Of a stretch of DNA of 64,000 nt, positions 1 to 10,859 are shown one piece after another; within the stretch, counting starts at the first letter, position 1, and each line of letters opens with the position of its first letter. The position numbers were made by a program, and so were the translations under genes. The notes under the pieces were generated by a model that saw nothing but the letters and a program-made list of their open reading frames with translations, was not told the DNA's origin and searched no databases. The DNA is from Oscarella lobularis (lineage: Eukaryota; Porifera; Homoscleromorpha; Homosclerophorida; Oscarellidae): contig NC_089185.1 in assembly GCF_947507565.1 (NCBI RefSeq), positions 2,294,001-2,358,000 on the forward strand, given 5' to 3'.

Positions 1-165
1 GTCTCCAGCATTGTGAAGACCGTTTTTGGCGATTCGACATCACTCAGCATGCTGAAAGGGCATTATACGGTAAGTATGCACGGTGAAAGTGTTGGATGCG
101 CCTTCTTCTTCTTTTTACAGATATTAGATGGTCGTTTGCCGGTCAGCTTCATACGTACAAAGTAA
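1..165 (+). CDS. 3' end of an unrecognised gene (last two exons)
   Basis: The window opens inside an exon (1-69) that ends in a perfect GTAAGT donor. A pyrimidine-rich tract and TTTTTACAG acceptor at 120 lead into a terminal exon (121-165) that stays in frame to a TAA stop. The readable tail is about 37 residues, begins VSSIVKTVFGDS and ends VSFIRTK. It is too short to identify and shows no domain motif. The intron is 51 bases, the short size seen throughout the window, which supports a genuine gene end rather than a chance frame. The rest of the gene lies upstream of the window. Confidence 0.45.
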   Translation, partial: VSSIVKTVFGDSTSLSMLKGHYTVSMHGESVGCAFFFFLQILDGRLPVSFIRTK

Positions 166-260
166 TGTAAATGAAAAATGTATTAGCATTTTGTACGTTT
201 TCCAGCACTGTCTTACGTACCTTCGAATTAGGGGCCAATTTAGAAAAAATCGTATTTTTG

Positions 261-2291
261 CTACGGTTCGTATTGACGCATGTCTTCATCGCCAAAATCG
301 TTATGGCTTTCATCATCTTCATGGCGTACTCCATCATATGTTCGTAAGGCACAATTTATAATGTCACGAGAGAAATCTTGGCAACACCTCTTGAGATTGT
401 TGGATCGAACATGATTAGATATCAATGACACGATATGAGCCATAAAAGGAGCATTGCGGCGCAAAATGTCCAACTCACTGCTTGATAGTATGCCGCCGTG
501 ACAAACCTTCATTAACGCGGCGCGGGAACTAACGCTCAGTGTTGCATCTCCGCAAATCTGCACTAAACCACACGCGGGGGACGACTTCGCAACATTTCTA
601 AATATGAACCAAAATGACGTAGAATTACCATTTCTTCATCTACGAGACACCGCAAAAGCGGATAAACGGTTTGCAGATTTCCATGACGTAGTGGTTGACA
701 AAGTCGCTCAAGCTGTTCCATTGACAGACGAATCACGTTTTTACCTCCATCTCCACTACTGAATATCGCTGAAAGTGATTTTCTACATTCTTTATCACGG
801 ACTCTGTCGCAAAATTTCGATTTTTCTTCCTTACTCGCCTAGGGTTTTTTTGTAATATTGGACGAGATTTCTCATTAGCAGATCCCTTCGACAACCCAGA
901 GTCATGCAGTCGAAAGAGAACGATTTCGGATATTCCTTGCACGTGTTGCATGTGAATGACGCGCGAATATCGAGATTGTCCATCAAATTGTGAACTAAAC
1001 CCAGCCATGCCTTCCTCATCACATGATACGGTATTGGCAATGACATGGGAAAGATTACCGTGAAGTCTCGCTTTATAGCTCTAAAAAGAAAGTTAAGTGC
1101 ATGTTTTCTTGGCCTACTATGGATCAATACCTAACGAAAGAATGCAGAGGATTTCGTCCTTCGATCATCAAGTGTAGGTAGTGGTACAGAACTTGGTGAT
1201 GAACAAATTGCCTTCCATCTATCTACATTCAAAAGCTTCTCTTCTGTCCCATCGTAGTTCAGGATGCGTTCACAATCACCCGTCGTTCGCCTGTAATACA
1301 CTACAAACACGACATTTGATAGTAGTCGTTGTAACAGTACGTCTACAAAGGTCTTACCTTTCCCGCGGCTTTCAACGGTTACTGATACAAAGTAAACAAC
1401 CAAATCTTTCACGTTTCACCCACTTCATTGCAATGGAGTCCTCTTTACTCCATCTGTTTCCATGCTTACATTGTCCTTGCATTTCGCTGGCAGGCGGTAT
1501 CAAATCCTAGTTTTGTATTGCAACGGATTAACTAAGTAATCGTCAGGACCGCTTAGAATTGGGGGATAGAACATGGGTTTTTTTGAGACGACAAACTTCG
1601 AAATTAAATGCTCGTCTTCGTCTTCACTGTCATCACCATATGCTACAGGTACGTCATGGGCTTCTGCCCACGCCAGATACGTCGCTGCATGACGCCAACG
1701 TTTATCCGTCTTTTGGCAGGTCAGACACTGCGGATTACCGTATCTATTCACGTTCAAAATAGCGTATGCTTCTTTGGAATAAACGGCATAGACACTGCCA
1801 TCCAATTGAACTAATTCCGCTTCTTCTCCGAGTGCGTAGGAATGATCGGCTTCCATTGGTGTCGGAAAAAGTATCTTAGCAGCTTCTACGTGAATGCACT
1901 CCGTCAAAGTGCACGAACAACTGTAGGCACTACGTAAATAATTGAAGTGCAGAATAAAGTAGGACAACGCCTGTATTCGATCGTTTTGCTGGCGACAGCC
2001 AATGACGTACCACGTTGGTTTGGAAACCTCTGTGTAATGTCCAGACGCTTGTACGTGAAGTATTGATAATTCATTTCTGTTCATTGTCTTGTGTCTCGAA
2101 TTTATGGTCGTCCTCGTCTCTCGTCTTAAAACAATTTTGTGCATACGTTTGGCCGTAATCGATGTCGTTGACGTCGCATTTGTTGAAATGCTGGTAGTAG
2201 ACGTCGCTGACGTTGAAATGCTGGTAGAAGTCGCTGACGTTGAAATGCTGGTAGTCGTCGCTGAAGTTGAAATGCTATTTTGCTGTGGCAT
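261..2291 (-). pseudogene. Decayed KDZ/Zisupton-like transposase with SWIM zinc finger
   Basis: Read on the minus strand, the protein begins at 2291 with a low-complexity STSATST repeat. It continues into a SWIM zinc finger at about 1890-1930 (CSC followed by CIHVEAAK, matching CxCx(n)CxH). Further along are short blocks I associate with KDZ/Zisupton-type transposases and their coral HMGXB3-like relatives: CKHGNRWSKED near 1465, a YYRRTTGDC...YDGTEEKLLNVDRW block near 1210-1310, and CNTCKEYP...LGCRRDLL near 865-955. The blocks lie in different frames and are interrupted by stops near 1500, 1380 and 1130, so the copy looks inactive. A divergent Ulp1-like gene lies 0.6 kb away at 2927, and thiol-protease domains are known companions of this superfamily. 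Family assignment rests on remembered motifs and is moderate; the SWIM finger is clear. Confidence 0.5.
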
Positions 2292-2926
2292 TGTGCGCTG
2301 TCAAGAGCTAACGGGAAGTTTGTTGCGCTAACGTATTACACCTGGCCACGTTTCTCAGGGTAGATCAACGCAAAGCCGGAGTCATATGATTTAGGCGACT
2401 TGAACGAAATGATAACAGCTGTGAACAAGTACATGACTGTAGATGCCAAGAAACGTGCATGCTGACAAAGGCCTGCAACGATTGATTCAGAAGTCATTTG
2501 ACGACGACGGTGAATCTCTGGCGAGCATCGTGACGACATACCCGACGACAATACACCACGGTGATGACCAACAACTCTTACGTTTGGCGATGCCTTATAA
2601 GACAATGAAAATTCATGAATAGAAGTCATTAATTCCGAAGTTAATCAAACTTTCAAGTGCACGAGGAAAGCCTGCGTACGGTGAAGAAACACGTACACCG
2701 GAGTGGTGGCCAAAGGGCATTCCATATTTGAATCCAAGCCAAGATAGAAGACCTGTTGACGAGCAGAAATCACCTTGGACGATGTACTGCGACAGATCGT
2801 AAGGTCATACGTAGAGTGGTGCTAAGAAAATGTTGCAAGAGGTAGGGTAAATCATGTTTTAAATATTAACTGCCATTTCTCCATTCTATAGAGGATGATG
2901 CTTAAGCTATCGACCTTGTCTCCGGA

Positions 2927-3904
2927 ATGGATGGAGAATTAGCAACGCAAAGTCTGGGTGCTGAGAAGGATTTCGATGATTTGACGCAATCTTTTGATTC
3001 GTCTTCTGCCCAAAAAACCACCGAAGTTCAGAAAGATGACAATTACGATAAGGACCAAGAAAATGTAATCGCTATCTCTAGTGATGATTTGGATGACGAT
3101 GATGAAGAGGATCTTCAAGGTTGACGCATTTTGACTAGTGTGTTACTAAGTAGTAAAAATACGTTATTTTAGGCAAGAAAGTAAGTGTTCTCATGTACGT
3201 TCAAAGACCGAAGATGTGGCTTGACGATGAAATAATTAACGACGCTCAAGAAGTTCTTGCCAAGCAATTCGGCGATAAATGGAAGGGGTTACAGCTTACC
3301 AATTATGGAACAGCGTGTCGATTCAAAGTAACGCGGGAGAACAACCTGCAGATATTGAATGTTGGGAACGTCCATTGGGTAGCGACATCAAGCGACAGCT
3401 GCGGTAATATAATGATGTACGACAGCCTATTTACTGGAACCTTGGCAAGCTCACTGCAGAATCAGCTTGCTTCGCTATACAAGGCAGATTCGAAAAACTT
3501 ACAAATACGCGTATATAGCGAAAGTACAGCAGCAAGACGGCGGAAGCGAGTGCGGTCCTTTTACGATAGCTTTCCTCACAGATGTCGCATTTGGAACTGA
3601 CCCGGAAAAGGTCATATACGACCAAGACGCATTGCGTCTGCACCTTGCGAAATGCCTAAGCAATGGGGTTTTTGAACCGTTTCCACGAAAAGTATCGAGC
3701 AAAATTCGAAGAGCAAGGGCAACTTCGATCAAAATACCTATTTATTGCATCTGTCGGATGCCTGAGAGATTCTCTAAGCGAATGCTGGACTGCGACAGGT
3801 GTCATGACTGGTTCCATGACACATGTGTAGGCTATGACAAGAAAAAATTCCGCGGCAATTCTTCTGCCCGGCATGCCAATCTGGATACGCAAAAAAAGGC
3901 CTAA
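2927..3904 (+). pseudogene. Ulp1-like cysteine protease with C-terminal PHD finger, frameshifted
   Basis: Exon 1 (2927-3119) encodes an acidic, serine-rich leader ending DDDDEEDLQ. After a 53-base intron (3120-3172) exon 2 continues in frame. The C48/Ulp1 signature is visible: WLDDEIIND, then catalytic His in NVHWVA (about 3370), Asp in MYDSLF (about 3420) and Gln/Cys in QQDGGSECGPF (about 3530-3560). A PHD-type zinc finger follows at 3745-3850 (CICRMPE...CDRCHDWFHDTC), lacking its last Cys pair before the stop. Near 3510 the frame jumps by one base between the Asp and Cys halves, so the gene is broken by mutation or a sequencing error. It faces away from the KDZ-like remnant and is probably the accessory protease gene of that transposon. 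A domesticated SUMO protease is the alternative. Confidence 0.6.
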
Positions 3905-4105
3905 ACGTAAACAAAAAGCAGCACCGACTATTTAAACTTTCTTACGCAGTTATTACATATTTCTCTTCGTGACATATATTGTTTTGTGTACTTCCGTTTA
4001 AGCATATTTCAGACGAAAAACGTGATGAAAAACCTAAACAGCTTACTGTATCTCAAAACGGCGCTTCAGTATGTCTCAGTAGAGGCCAAACAATTAAAAG
4101 CAGTT

Positions 4106-4273
4106 GGTCTCAGATGGGGTCCCGGTAGGTCTCAGATGGGGTCTCGGTAGGTCTCAGATGGGGTCCCGGTAGGTCTCAGATGGGGTCCCGGTAGGTCTCA
4201 GATGGGGTGCCGGTAGGTCTCAGATGGGGTCCCGATAGGTCTCAGACGGGGCTCGGTAGGTCTCAGACGGGGT
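4106..4273. repeat. 22-bp tandem repeat, about eight units
   Basis: The unit begins ggtctcagatggggtc and ends cggta; seven to eight copies run head to tail with one or two substitutions each. The last units lose one or more bases and change gatgggg to gacgggg. It lies between the Ulp1-like gene and the tail of the retrotransposon. No function is evident. Confidence 0.9.
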
Positions 4274-4490
4274 TTAAATGTCCCAGTTATTATATGGCGA
4301 AAAGGCTAACTAGCTGAGTGGCAACCAACGACCAATTATTGTTATTATTATTAGAAATTTGAATCGCTCACAAACGGAGCAGTACCCGAATAAGAGCAAA
4401 CCGTACAGCATGAACAAAACAGACCATAGGGCAAACCATACAGCATGAACAAATCAGACCACAACTAACATCTAACACTAAACACTAAAA

Positions 4491-6296
4491 TCAGTTCTTC
4501 TTCAGCCAAGACTTGAACTCCATATAGGTCAGGTACAAAAGACGTGATCTCTCAGACACCGGAACGGAAACCCTAGGACTCTTACTGGAACGATAAAAAG
4601 GATTTAATGCAAAATTCCGAACAATGGGATTCAACGAATGGCAAATCCGCTACAAGAAAAGTAACTGCTGTTTTTTCAGAATGTCCTCCATTTCAACGAA
4701 ATGGCCTCCATACATCTCCTTCAACAAAGTTCTATCCGAGATCCGTAGACCTCGTCTGAAGCCACGTCTCCAAGTCGCATGGAGGACACTAGCCACCCCA
4801 GACGTCCGCAACAGCCATAACTCACTCCCATACGCCTATATGGGCCGCAGAATCGAGTCCATAATCTTCTTCCACACCTGGAGCTGTATCCCAACGCCAG
4901 GCACAAGACCCAAAATGCCAAACACCGCCGAGTAGAACCGTTGGCACCGCGCCAAAACACCTGCCTCATCCGAGATAATAACTGAAGATATGACATGACC
5001 CAAGTACGAAAAATCTTCTACCACCTGCAAACCCTGTCCATCCAAGAAAAGGTAGGAATAGCTAAATCAACCCGAGACGATGACTTGAAAACCATTGCTT
5101 AACTCTTGCCAATATTAAATTTCAACAGATTCTTCCTAGCAAAATCGGCGCACAACGATAGCAAGTCTTGTAAACCCTGCCGGGTTGGTGAAGTGAGGGC
5201 TATGTCATCCGAAAATAAAGCGCAACCACAAAGGCAACCATTCGCCCAAGGGCCATACCCAGACACTGCCAATGACTTGATGAGACCATCGATGAAAACA
5301 GTGAACAAAACTGGCGATAGCACACTACCCTGACGTACACCGTTGGTGGTAGAAAAAGGCGAAGAAAAAGCCGAGTCCCACCGTACCATCACTTCCTGAC
5401 TCAAATACCACTCTCTCAAAAACCCTACAAGAAAGGTAGGAGTACCACGCTGTAACAGCTTCAGAAAGAGTAGATGATGGACCACCCGATCATAGGCCTT
5501 AGACAAATCGAGAAAACAGCCAAAAACTACCTCATTGCCATTCTCCAGAAAATGTAGGACTGTCTCACGAAGAGAAAAGGGACAAAACATCGCATCCCTG
5601 ACCCTTTTGAAACCAAACTGCTGATCTGAGGTCGCCCAGCATGTCGAAAATTTCTGCAGGATAACATTTTCTAGCAACTTCCCAAAAACTGACGACAAGG
5701 CAATTCCTCGATAATTATCCGGACTATTTAGGTCGCCGCTCTTATTCTTGACGATGAGGCACCACAACAGTACCGCGAAGTTGCCGAGGGATGCATCCAT
5801 GCTTCAAAAGCCCTCTAAAGAGCCAAGCAAGATGCCCAAACAACTCGTCAGAAGCGAACCGAAAATGCTCCGCTTGTAAACCGTCCAAGCCAGCCGCTTT
5901 CCCCGCTTTGAGCCTGGTTGCCGCTTGACGACATTCATCCAACTTAACGCTCCAACGAAACCAAGACATCCGGCTGGAGTCTGCTTGTAACTCGGCATCC
6001 AAATCTTGTTTTAACTGATCCAAAACAACAGCATCGTGTAAATTCCCAAGCTTAGAAAAATGGGAGTGCCAAAACTCGCAAATCTCCTCATCTGACTCGG
6101 CCTGACCAAACTTGACATTAGAGCAAGTCGACTTTCCTCCTCGACACCTGCGAACTTTTTTCCAGAACTCTGATTCATCCGTACCCTGCAAAGAATCCAG
6201 TAAGTGGCTTCCCGCTAGCTGCTCCCGTGAACGCCGAGCAGCCCGACGTGAAGAACGGAACTCGCGACGCTTGTCTCGCATTTGCTGAAACGCTTC
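4491..6296 (-). pseudogene. LINE reverse transcriptase and C-terminal region (ORF2 second half)
   Basis: The RT fingers start with SPDNYRGIALSSVFGKLLE (about 5740-5690). YDRVVHHLLFLKLL and NGVRQGSVLSPVLFTVFIDGL follow, and the catalytic box is FSDDIALTSP (about 5210), a variant of the usual Y/FADD. Downstream come the thumb-region block FSYLGHVI (about 5010) and a basic C-terminus ending MEFKSWLKKN. The upstream linker (6281-5760) contains KAAGLDGLQAEHF, the usual block before RT. Frameshifts lie near 5755 and 5090, and stops near 5050 and 4650, so this copy is inactive. The product would copy element RNA at a nicked chromosomal target. Confidence 0.88.
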
Positions 6297-7475
6297 TCAA
6301 CAACGCGATTTCCCCAACTTTTTCCACTTCTGATAAGCGGCTGACGCTTCTTTCTGAGCCTCACTGAGCTCCTTAGACCAACCAGGCTTTCTACAGCCAG
6401 GTGGCGGTTTCCGCTGAATACACCGCCGAGCAGCTCGTTTCAACGCATCCACGATCCGGTTACAGTAATCGAAAAGCGTATCACTATGATCACACTCTAG
6501 ACTGGGTGAAGAGCAACAAATAGCGTCAGTCGGCACCGCTATCTCTCCGAGGCGAGAGGAAAGGTCGTCCTGAAAAGTCTTGATACAATTGTTCGGACAC
6601 CTGTTCCGATCAAGCCGACCAACAACAGGAACACTTGAACCGCCCCTCGGTGCCAGAACATCAACAGCCAGAAACATCTCATTCGGCCAATGATCAGATA
6701 CAACTGAGACATCTTCAATAACGCGGAAACGGCCCACTTGCAAACAGCCAGATACGACTGCATAATCTAACCACCTGGACTTTTCGCCATCACCGGAAGT
6801 CCACGAAATAAAACTCGGATCATCACGGTGGCAATCCAACCCCAGCGCAGAGAGATCATTTGAAACCAAGAACGCTTGAAAACGTTGACCAAAACGCCGT
6901 TTAAATCCAACCCGTAAGTCAGCATTAAAGTCGCTCATCACCGCCACAGCAGAATAAGATGGGTCCTGAACTAGAACAGTTCCCAAAGCAGCCAGCTGTT
7001 CCTCAAACTCGTGAACTTGATTCACAGAACCGTTATCGTAAGGGAGATACACAGACACAATAAGAATCCTTGAGGATTCCGTATTCAATGCAATAGCACT
7101 CAATCGATCAGAACTTTTGCAGACGACGGATACTAACTTCTGCAACGACTTTTGCCATAAAACTGCTGCTCCTCCATAAGGACGGCCATGACAGTGACAC
7201 TGACTGCTAACCATCGGAGAAACGGCATTATATGCGAAGTTGCCTTCACCAATTCGACCAAACAAGCCAAATTCTTCCTTATATAACCAATGCTCTTGGA
7301 GCAGTAATATATCCGCCTGCATATCGTCCTCCGAGGAATTGAAACCACGACAATTGAAACTTACCACGTGCAACGAAGTGGCCATCACTCCGTCACGGGT
7401 GACGAACGCGACCCGCCAACTGCAGAAGGGCGTTTTCGACGAATCCAAGGACGAATTGGCACAAACTGAGGCCAC
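6297..7475 (-). CDS. LINE APE-type endonuclease domain (ORF2 first half)
   Basis: A 392-residue open frame carries the exonuclease-endonuclease-phosphatase fold signatures: VSFNCRGFNSS at the N-terminus, ADILLLQEHWL (catalytic Glu), VMSDFNADLR (the GDFN-type motif), WLDYAVVSG and the terminal VSDHWP (the SDH motif). In non-LTR elements this domain nicks target DNA to prime reverse transcription. The frame ends at a TGA right before the RT linker, in the same frame, so a single nonsense mutation separates the two halves. The start codon is not certain; the domain proper begins about 30 residues in. Confidence 0.85.
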   Translation of the reverse strand: MASVCANSSLDSSKTPFCSWRVAFVTRDGVMATSLHVVSFNCRGFNSSEDDMQADILLLQEHWLYKEEFGLFGRIGEGNFAYNAVSPMVSSQCHCHGRPYGGAAVLWQKSLQKLVSVVCKSSDRLSAIALNTESSRILIVSVYLPYDNGSVNQVHEFEEQLAALGTVLVQDPSYSAVAVMSDFNADLRVGFKRRFGQRFQAFLVSNDLSALGLDCHRDDPSFISWTSGDGEKSRWLDYAVVSGCLQVGRFRVIEDVSVVSDHWPNEMFLAVDVLAPRGGSSVPVVGRLDRNRCPNNCIKTFQDDLSSRLGEIAVPTDAICCSSPSLECDHSDTLFDYCNRIVDALKRAARRCIQRKPPPGCRKPGWSKELSEAQKEASAAYQKWKKLGKSRC

Positions 7476-7673
7476 AACGAGCCGTCCATCAAATTCTTGC
7501 GATGAGCAAGCCTAACTCGAATGCGAGCGCTGACAGACTCGCGCACTCAAGACTTCAAAATGAAAGCAGACACGACTTCCACTCCACCATCCCGCAGAAA
7601 CTGGCGAAGACTGTCTTCAGTAGAGGCAGGGTGAAGGTGACCGACAAAGAAATCCATCGAATCTCTCTTTGAT

Positions 7674-8542
7674 TCAACCCCCTTTCAAAGACGAATTACT
7701 GCCCTCCTTCCGGTTACCACGAACAACAGCGTAATTCCGACGCTTAATCTGCGCCGACAAAGACCAAGGATCGACACCTTTCTCATTACCAGCTGTATGA
7801 GACCGGCGTGGAGGGGCAGAGGTCACAGCAGCGTAGCTGCGATCGCTCGACCCCCTCCTATCCAAATGCATGTCGGCTCCACTACGAGCATTGTTGACCC
7901 CAAAGGAAGCCCCCAAAGGGGCCTCACCTTCTTCCCGAGATAGGTCCCCCGAAGGGGCCTCGCCTTCACCCTCCACAGGTACAACACAGAGATTTGGCTA
8001 TGTATTTAAAACTTCACTAGTCGTCGTCGACGAGAATTCTGAAACCTTCTGCGTCAGGGCTGCAACCGCCTGAACCAAGCCAGAAAAAGTAGCACCCTGA
8101 CGAGATAACTCCTCCGAAACTGTAGAAGAGACCAAACCTCGGAAGCAGCCTGTATCGCCCCTCCCACACTGGACCCGCATGGAAAGGAGGGAAGACGGGT
8201 AATGTGAATTGCTGCAAATTTCGGTAGAGTCAACCCAACGCAAAACGCCGAAACGAAAACTTTGAAGATATCTGACACCTCCATCGCCGCAACAGAGGAT
8301 TTGCCAGTCTGCCTGTGCTGCGCTTTCCGTATGTTAATTGCCTCGTGGCCCTCGCACGACTCAAGAGCCGCAAAAAGAATATCGCGCGCCGCCGAGATGC
8401 TCGCCTGCGTTAAACCTTCAACAGCTATGGGCTTTAGAGTATCGGCAGGGGAATTCTCCATCCCGTTTTGAACAAAACAAAGAAGATCATTGACGATGAC
8501 ATCGCAAGCTTCATTCACATCGATCATCCGGGACCTATACAA
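7674..8542 (-). pseudogene. LINE ORF1-like protein, broken into overlapping frames
   Basis: From 8542 the minus strand encodes a helical segment (NEACDVIVNDLLCFVQNG ... ARDILFAALESCEGHEA). It then shifts frame near 8170 to a segment ending QKVSEFSSTT, followed by a low-complexity charged region at 7976-7674 with repeated GEGEAPSGD-type blocks and a basic tail. Position directly upstream of the endonuclease, and a helical, probably coiled-coil region followed by a basic tail, fit ORF1 (RNA chaperone) of a LINE. No zinc knuckle or RRM is visible. Confidence 0.5.
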
Positions 8543-8659
8543 TGAGGCTTCGCGAGCCTAAGCGCGAGCTTCGTCGTTAACGACGGCTAAACCGAAGCTT
8601 TTACCTGCCAATGTCGTTCCCTTGTCCGAGGCGCCGAAAACGAACACACAGCTATGAAA

Positions 8660-9245
8660 AGCAGAAATGCCCCTCTTCTTCTCTTCTATCTCTCTACGAA
8701 GCGGCCAACTACGTTCAATTCGACGGACTGTTTAAGGTATGCAGTGACTGGCTCAAAGGCCATGTGGACGAGTCCGATTGCGTCAGCATGGGAATTATTC
8801 TGATTTACTTCAAATTGCGGATCGCGTTGCCGCCGTGACAATTTTGGTCTTGGCTGAGAGCGAGGATTTTCTACTCCTTTCGGCGGAGCATCTGAGCAGG
8901 ATTCTGATGAATTGGGCAAAAGTCGGAAGACGAAGTTCTGATTATTTTCAAAAGTTGATCAAACACGATGAAGAATCTCGTCGAGCCCAAGTCAAAGCAC
9001 TTTAACAATTCGTTCGCTTTCCATTACTTGATTTTGAAAAATCGGGTGCCGTTCTTTCAGATCTCGATTTAATCTCCCACTATCACTCATCAGGCGAGTC
9101 CTGTCAACGTCGTGTCGGACGCGACGGCGTACGGCTTGTGGCTGGTGGGCTGCAGTCCACAGAATGCAGATCAGTGAGGTGCGCTCATGATGATGTGAGC
9201 AGTGAAGCTAGAGTATACAATCCCAACAGCGAACTGGGTAATTTT
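8660..9245 (+). pseudogene. Kelch-like (KLHL) gene fragment: BACK-domain part plus one kelch repeat
   Basis: The frame at 8690-8790 reads LYEAANYVQFDGLFKVCSDWLKGHVD, the end of a BTB domain running into BACK. After a one-base shift near 8785, DLLQIADRV...SEDFLLLSAEHLSRIL continues the BACK domain. Around 9120-9235 a kelch-type strand set appears (LVAGGLQSTECR ... EARVYNPNSEL). The BTB start is missing and later kelch repeats are absent, so this is a truncated pseudogene of a cullin-3 substrate adaptor. It abuts the LINE 5' end, which suggests the LINE insertion removed or displaced its upstream part. Confidence 0.55.
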
Positions 9246-9584
9246 TGTTATATTCTTGCATTGACACATGGCTTCGGGTAAAAATCTAGTTACGCAGAAA
9301 CCTTCGAATTTATAAAACAAATTTGTTCCAGTCTGCTGGCAGTACGAGCAAGGTTCCTCATTGCAATTAGGCCCGAAATGAAAAGGACATGCTGCAGGTA
9401 AGACCTGGTTAGCTTAGCTGCTCGTCTGCTTTGGACTTTGCCTGTAGAATCCTTTTCTTTAACGCTCGGGTGATAAGAGACTTCGGCAGAATTGAAGGAC
9501 GGAGAAGGAAACAGAAGAGAAGCAACAGAAAAAAAAAGCAGAAACCATTGCATCTTGTTCAAGAAATTTATTGCACTCTGTAGA

Positions 9585-9887
9585 CAAGGCCGGCTCACGA
9601 GGAGGGGGGGGGGGGGGGGGGGGCAGGGCCATGGCCCCCCCAACTTTTTGGCCAATGCTAATATATAATTACTATTACTTTTCTTGCTTCACCGTCGTGC
9701 ATAGGAAAGCTTTCTCTTGGTCAAAATGCTGCTGTTTCTAAGCCACGTAGCTCAGTTACGTGGCTTTTGACGCTCACTGTTTCATGCAAAAGCGTAGGAA
9801 ATTGATGTCTCGAGTGGGCGTGGCCTTAAAATTTTTTTTTGCGCACAGAGTGGCCCACCCAACCTCACTTGGCGTGAGCCGGCCTTG
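9585..9887. mobile_element. 303-bp MITE-like element with perfect 15-bp TIRs
   Basis: The left end caaggccggctcacg (9585-9599) is the exact reverse complement of the right end cgtgagccggccttg (9873-9887). Both ends are flanked by the same 5 bases, gtaga (9580-9584 and 9888-9892), consistent with a target-site duplication. The interior is non-coding, with a 20-base G run at 9604-9623 beside a C run near 9632. G-rich subterminal runs are common in hAT-type MITEs, but those give 8-bp duplications, so the superfamily is open. Confidence 0.75.
9604..9623. repeat. Homopolymer G20
   Basis: Twenty consecutive G bases inside the MITE-like element. The exact length may be unreliable in an assembly, and the tract could form a G-quadruplex. 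Confidence 0.95.
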
Positions 9888-10670
9888 GTAGATTAGGAAA
9901 AGATATGCCGCTTGGAGATCCTTTGCGGTTGAAAAAAACCCGCTGCCACAGCAAAAGAGCACACTGCACAACTTGGACAGGCTGGTAGAGTACTTTCATT
10001 GCGCTGCATCCGATGGTTCTAATATTGAGACAAACCTTCGAGTCAGGGAAACGAAGCGCTCAAAAGAGTGGAAAGCCTAGAAACTGCATGCTCGCGTGTC
10101 TCAACAGACTTCCACATAACGAATAATTTATTCACTTTGGCTGCTAACTTTCGGTGTCTGTTGCACTCTGTCTCTAAATTTATCGAATGCGACTGTCTTT
10201 CAGCGCAGTTAGCTTTGAGATGCTAGCCCCCGCCACTTCGTACCCGGTCAAATCATAGTTGTGATGAGGGCATCACTACTTCAAAATATCATCTGATTCA
10301 TGCAAGCTCTTGGAGTACGACGTCGTGGTCCCGAAAAAAGTCTTAGACGTCGATGCTAAAGTCGAGAATCTTGAAACAGGCGGTGCAGGTGCGACAGCGA
10401 CTTCATTCACTTATCAACAGTCTAGCCGCGGTCTATGTTTAGCAATTTCCATTCGAAATTAGTGTAGGCGCCACCCTGAATGCTTATTTCGTCCAACCGC
10501 TCGAGACTGAGAACATAGAAAAGAAAGAAATCTTTCTCATGTTTGCTTCAGATAGGTATGGTGGCAAAGGGTGTGGTCCCTCTAAAAAGAGCCTGATGAA
10601 CCTGCATGCCTCGCAAAAAAGAGGGAATTGGTAGCTGAAGACCCGAAATACGCACAAGGCTACTAGTAGT

Positions 10671-10834
10671 TGTAGTGTATGTTAGTTAATATTAAGGAGC
10701 TCACTGATGTCATACCTTAGACACACCCCTAAGTGTACCCCTTATATGCCATGCACATATCTATAGTCTAATAGACTAACGTTCTCACCTGTACTGAGCT
10801 CCGACACCAACAAATTGGCGTAGTCGACTCGATT
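10671..10834 (+). mobile_element. Candidate 5' LTR end and primer-binding site of a Ty3/gypsy-type element
   Basis: A segment starting TGTAGTGTATG (10671) and ending CACCAACA (10812) has the TG...CA termini of an LTR. Three bases later, tggcgtagtcgactcg (from 10816) begins with TGG, as expected of a primer-binding site complementary to a tRNA 3' CCA end. The gag reading frame starts about 50 bases downstream. The proposed LTR is only about 142 bp and no 3' LTR is seen, so the left edge is tentative. Confidence 0.45.
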
Positions 10835-10859
10835 CGAACCTGCGCCCTAAGAAAGTACC

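Larger units (their letters stand above)
4334..8550 (-). mobile_element. Non-LTR (LINE) retrotransposon, nearly full length but mutated
   Basis: Read on the minus strand, the element runs ORF1 (about 8542-7674), APE-type endonuclease (7475-6297), reverse transcriptase and C-terminal region (to a TGA at 4493-4491), then a short 3' UTR and a TAATAATAATAAC-type tail at 4353-4334. A simple TAA tail is typical of the I/Jockey-like groups, but the clade is not certain. Several frameshifts and at least one in-frame stop (about 6297) show it cannot encode an intact ORF2. I could not define target-site duplications. Confidence 0.85.

Noticed and set aside
2089-2331. Plus-strand frame with VEMLVVDVADVEML repeats
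   Set aside because: It is the antisense reading of the STSATST low-complexity start of the KDZ-like protein.
10816-10845. A tRNA gene suggested by gattcgaacc
   Set aside because: Only a T-loop-like stretch and CCA-end complement are present, without D or anticodon arms. A retrotransposon primer-binding site explains it better.
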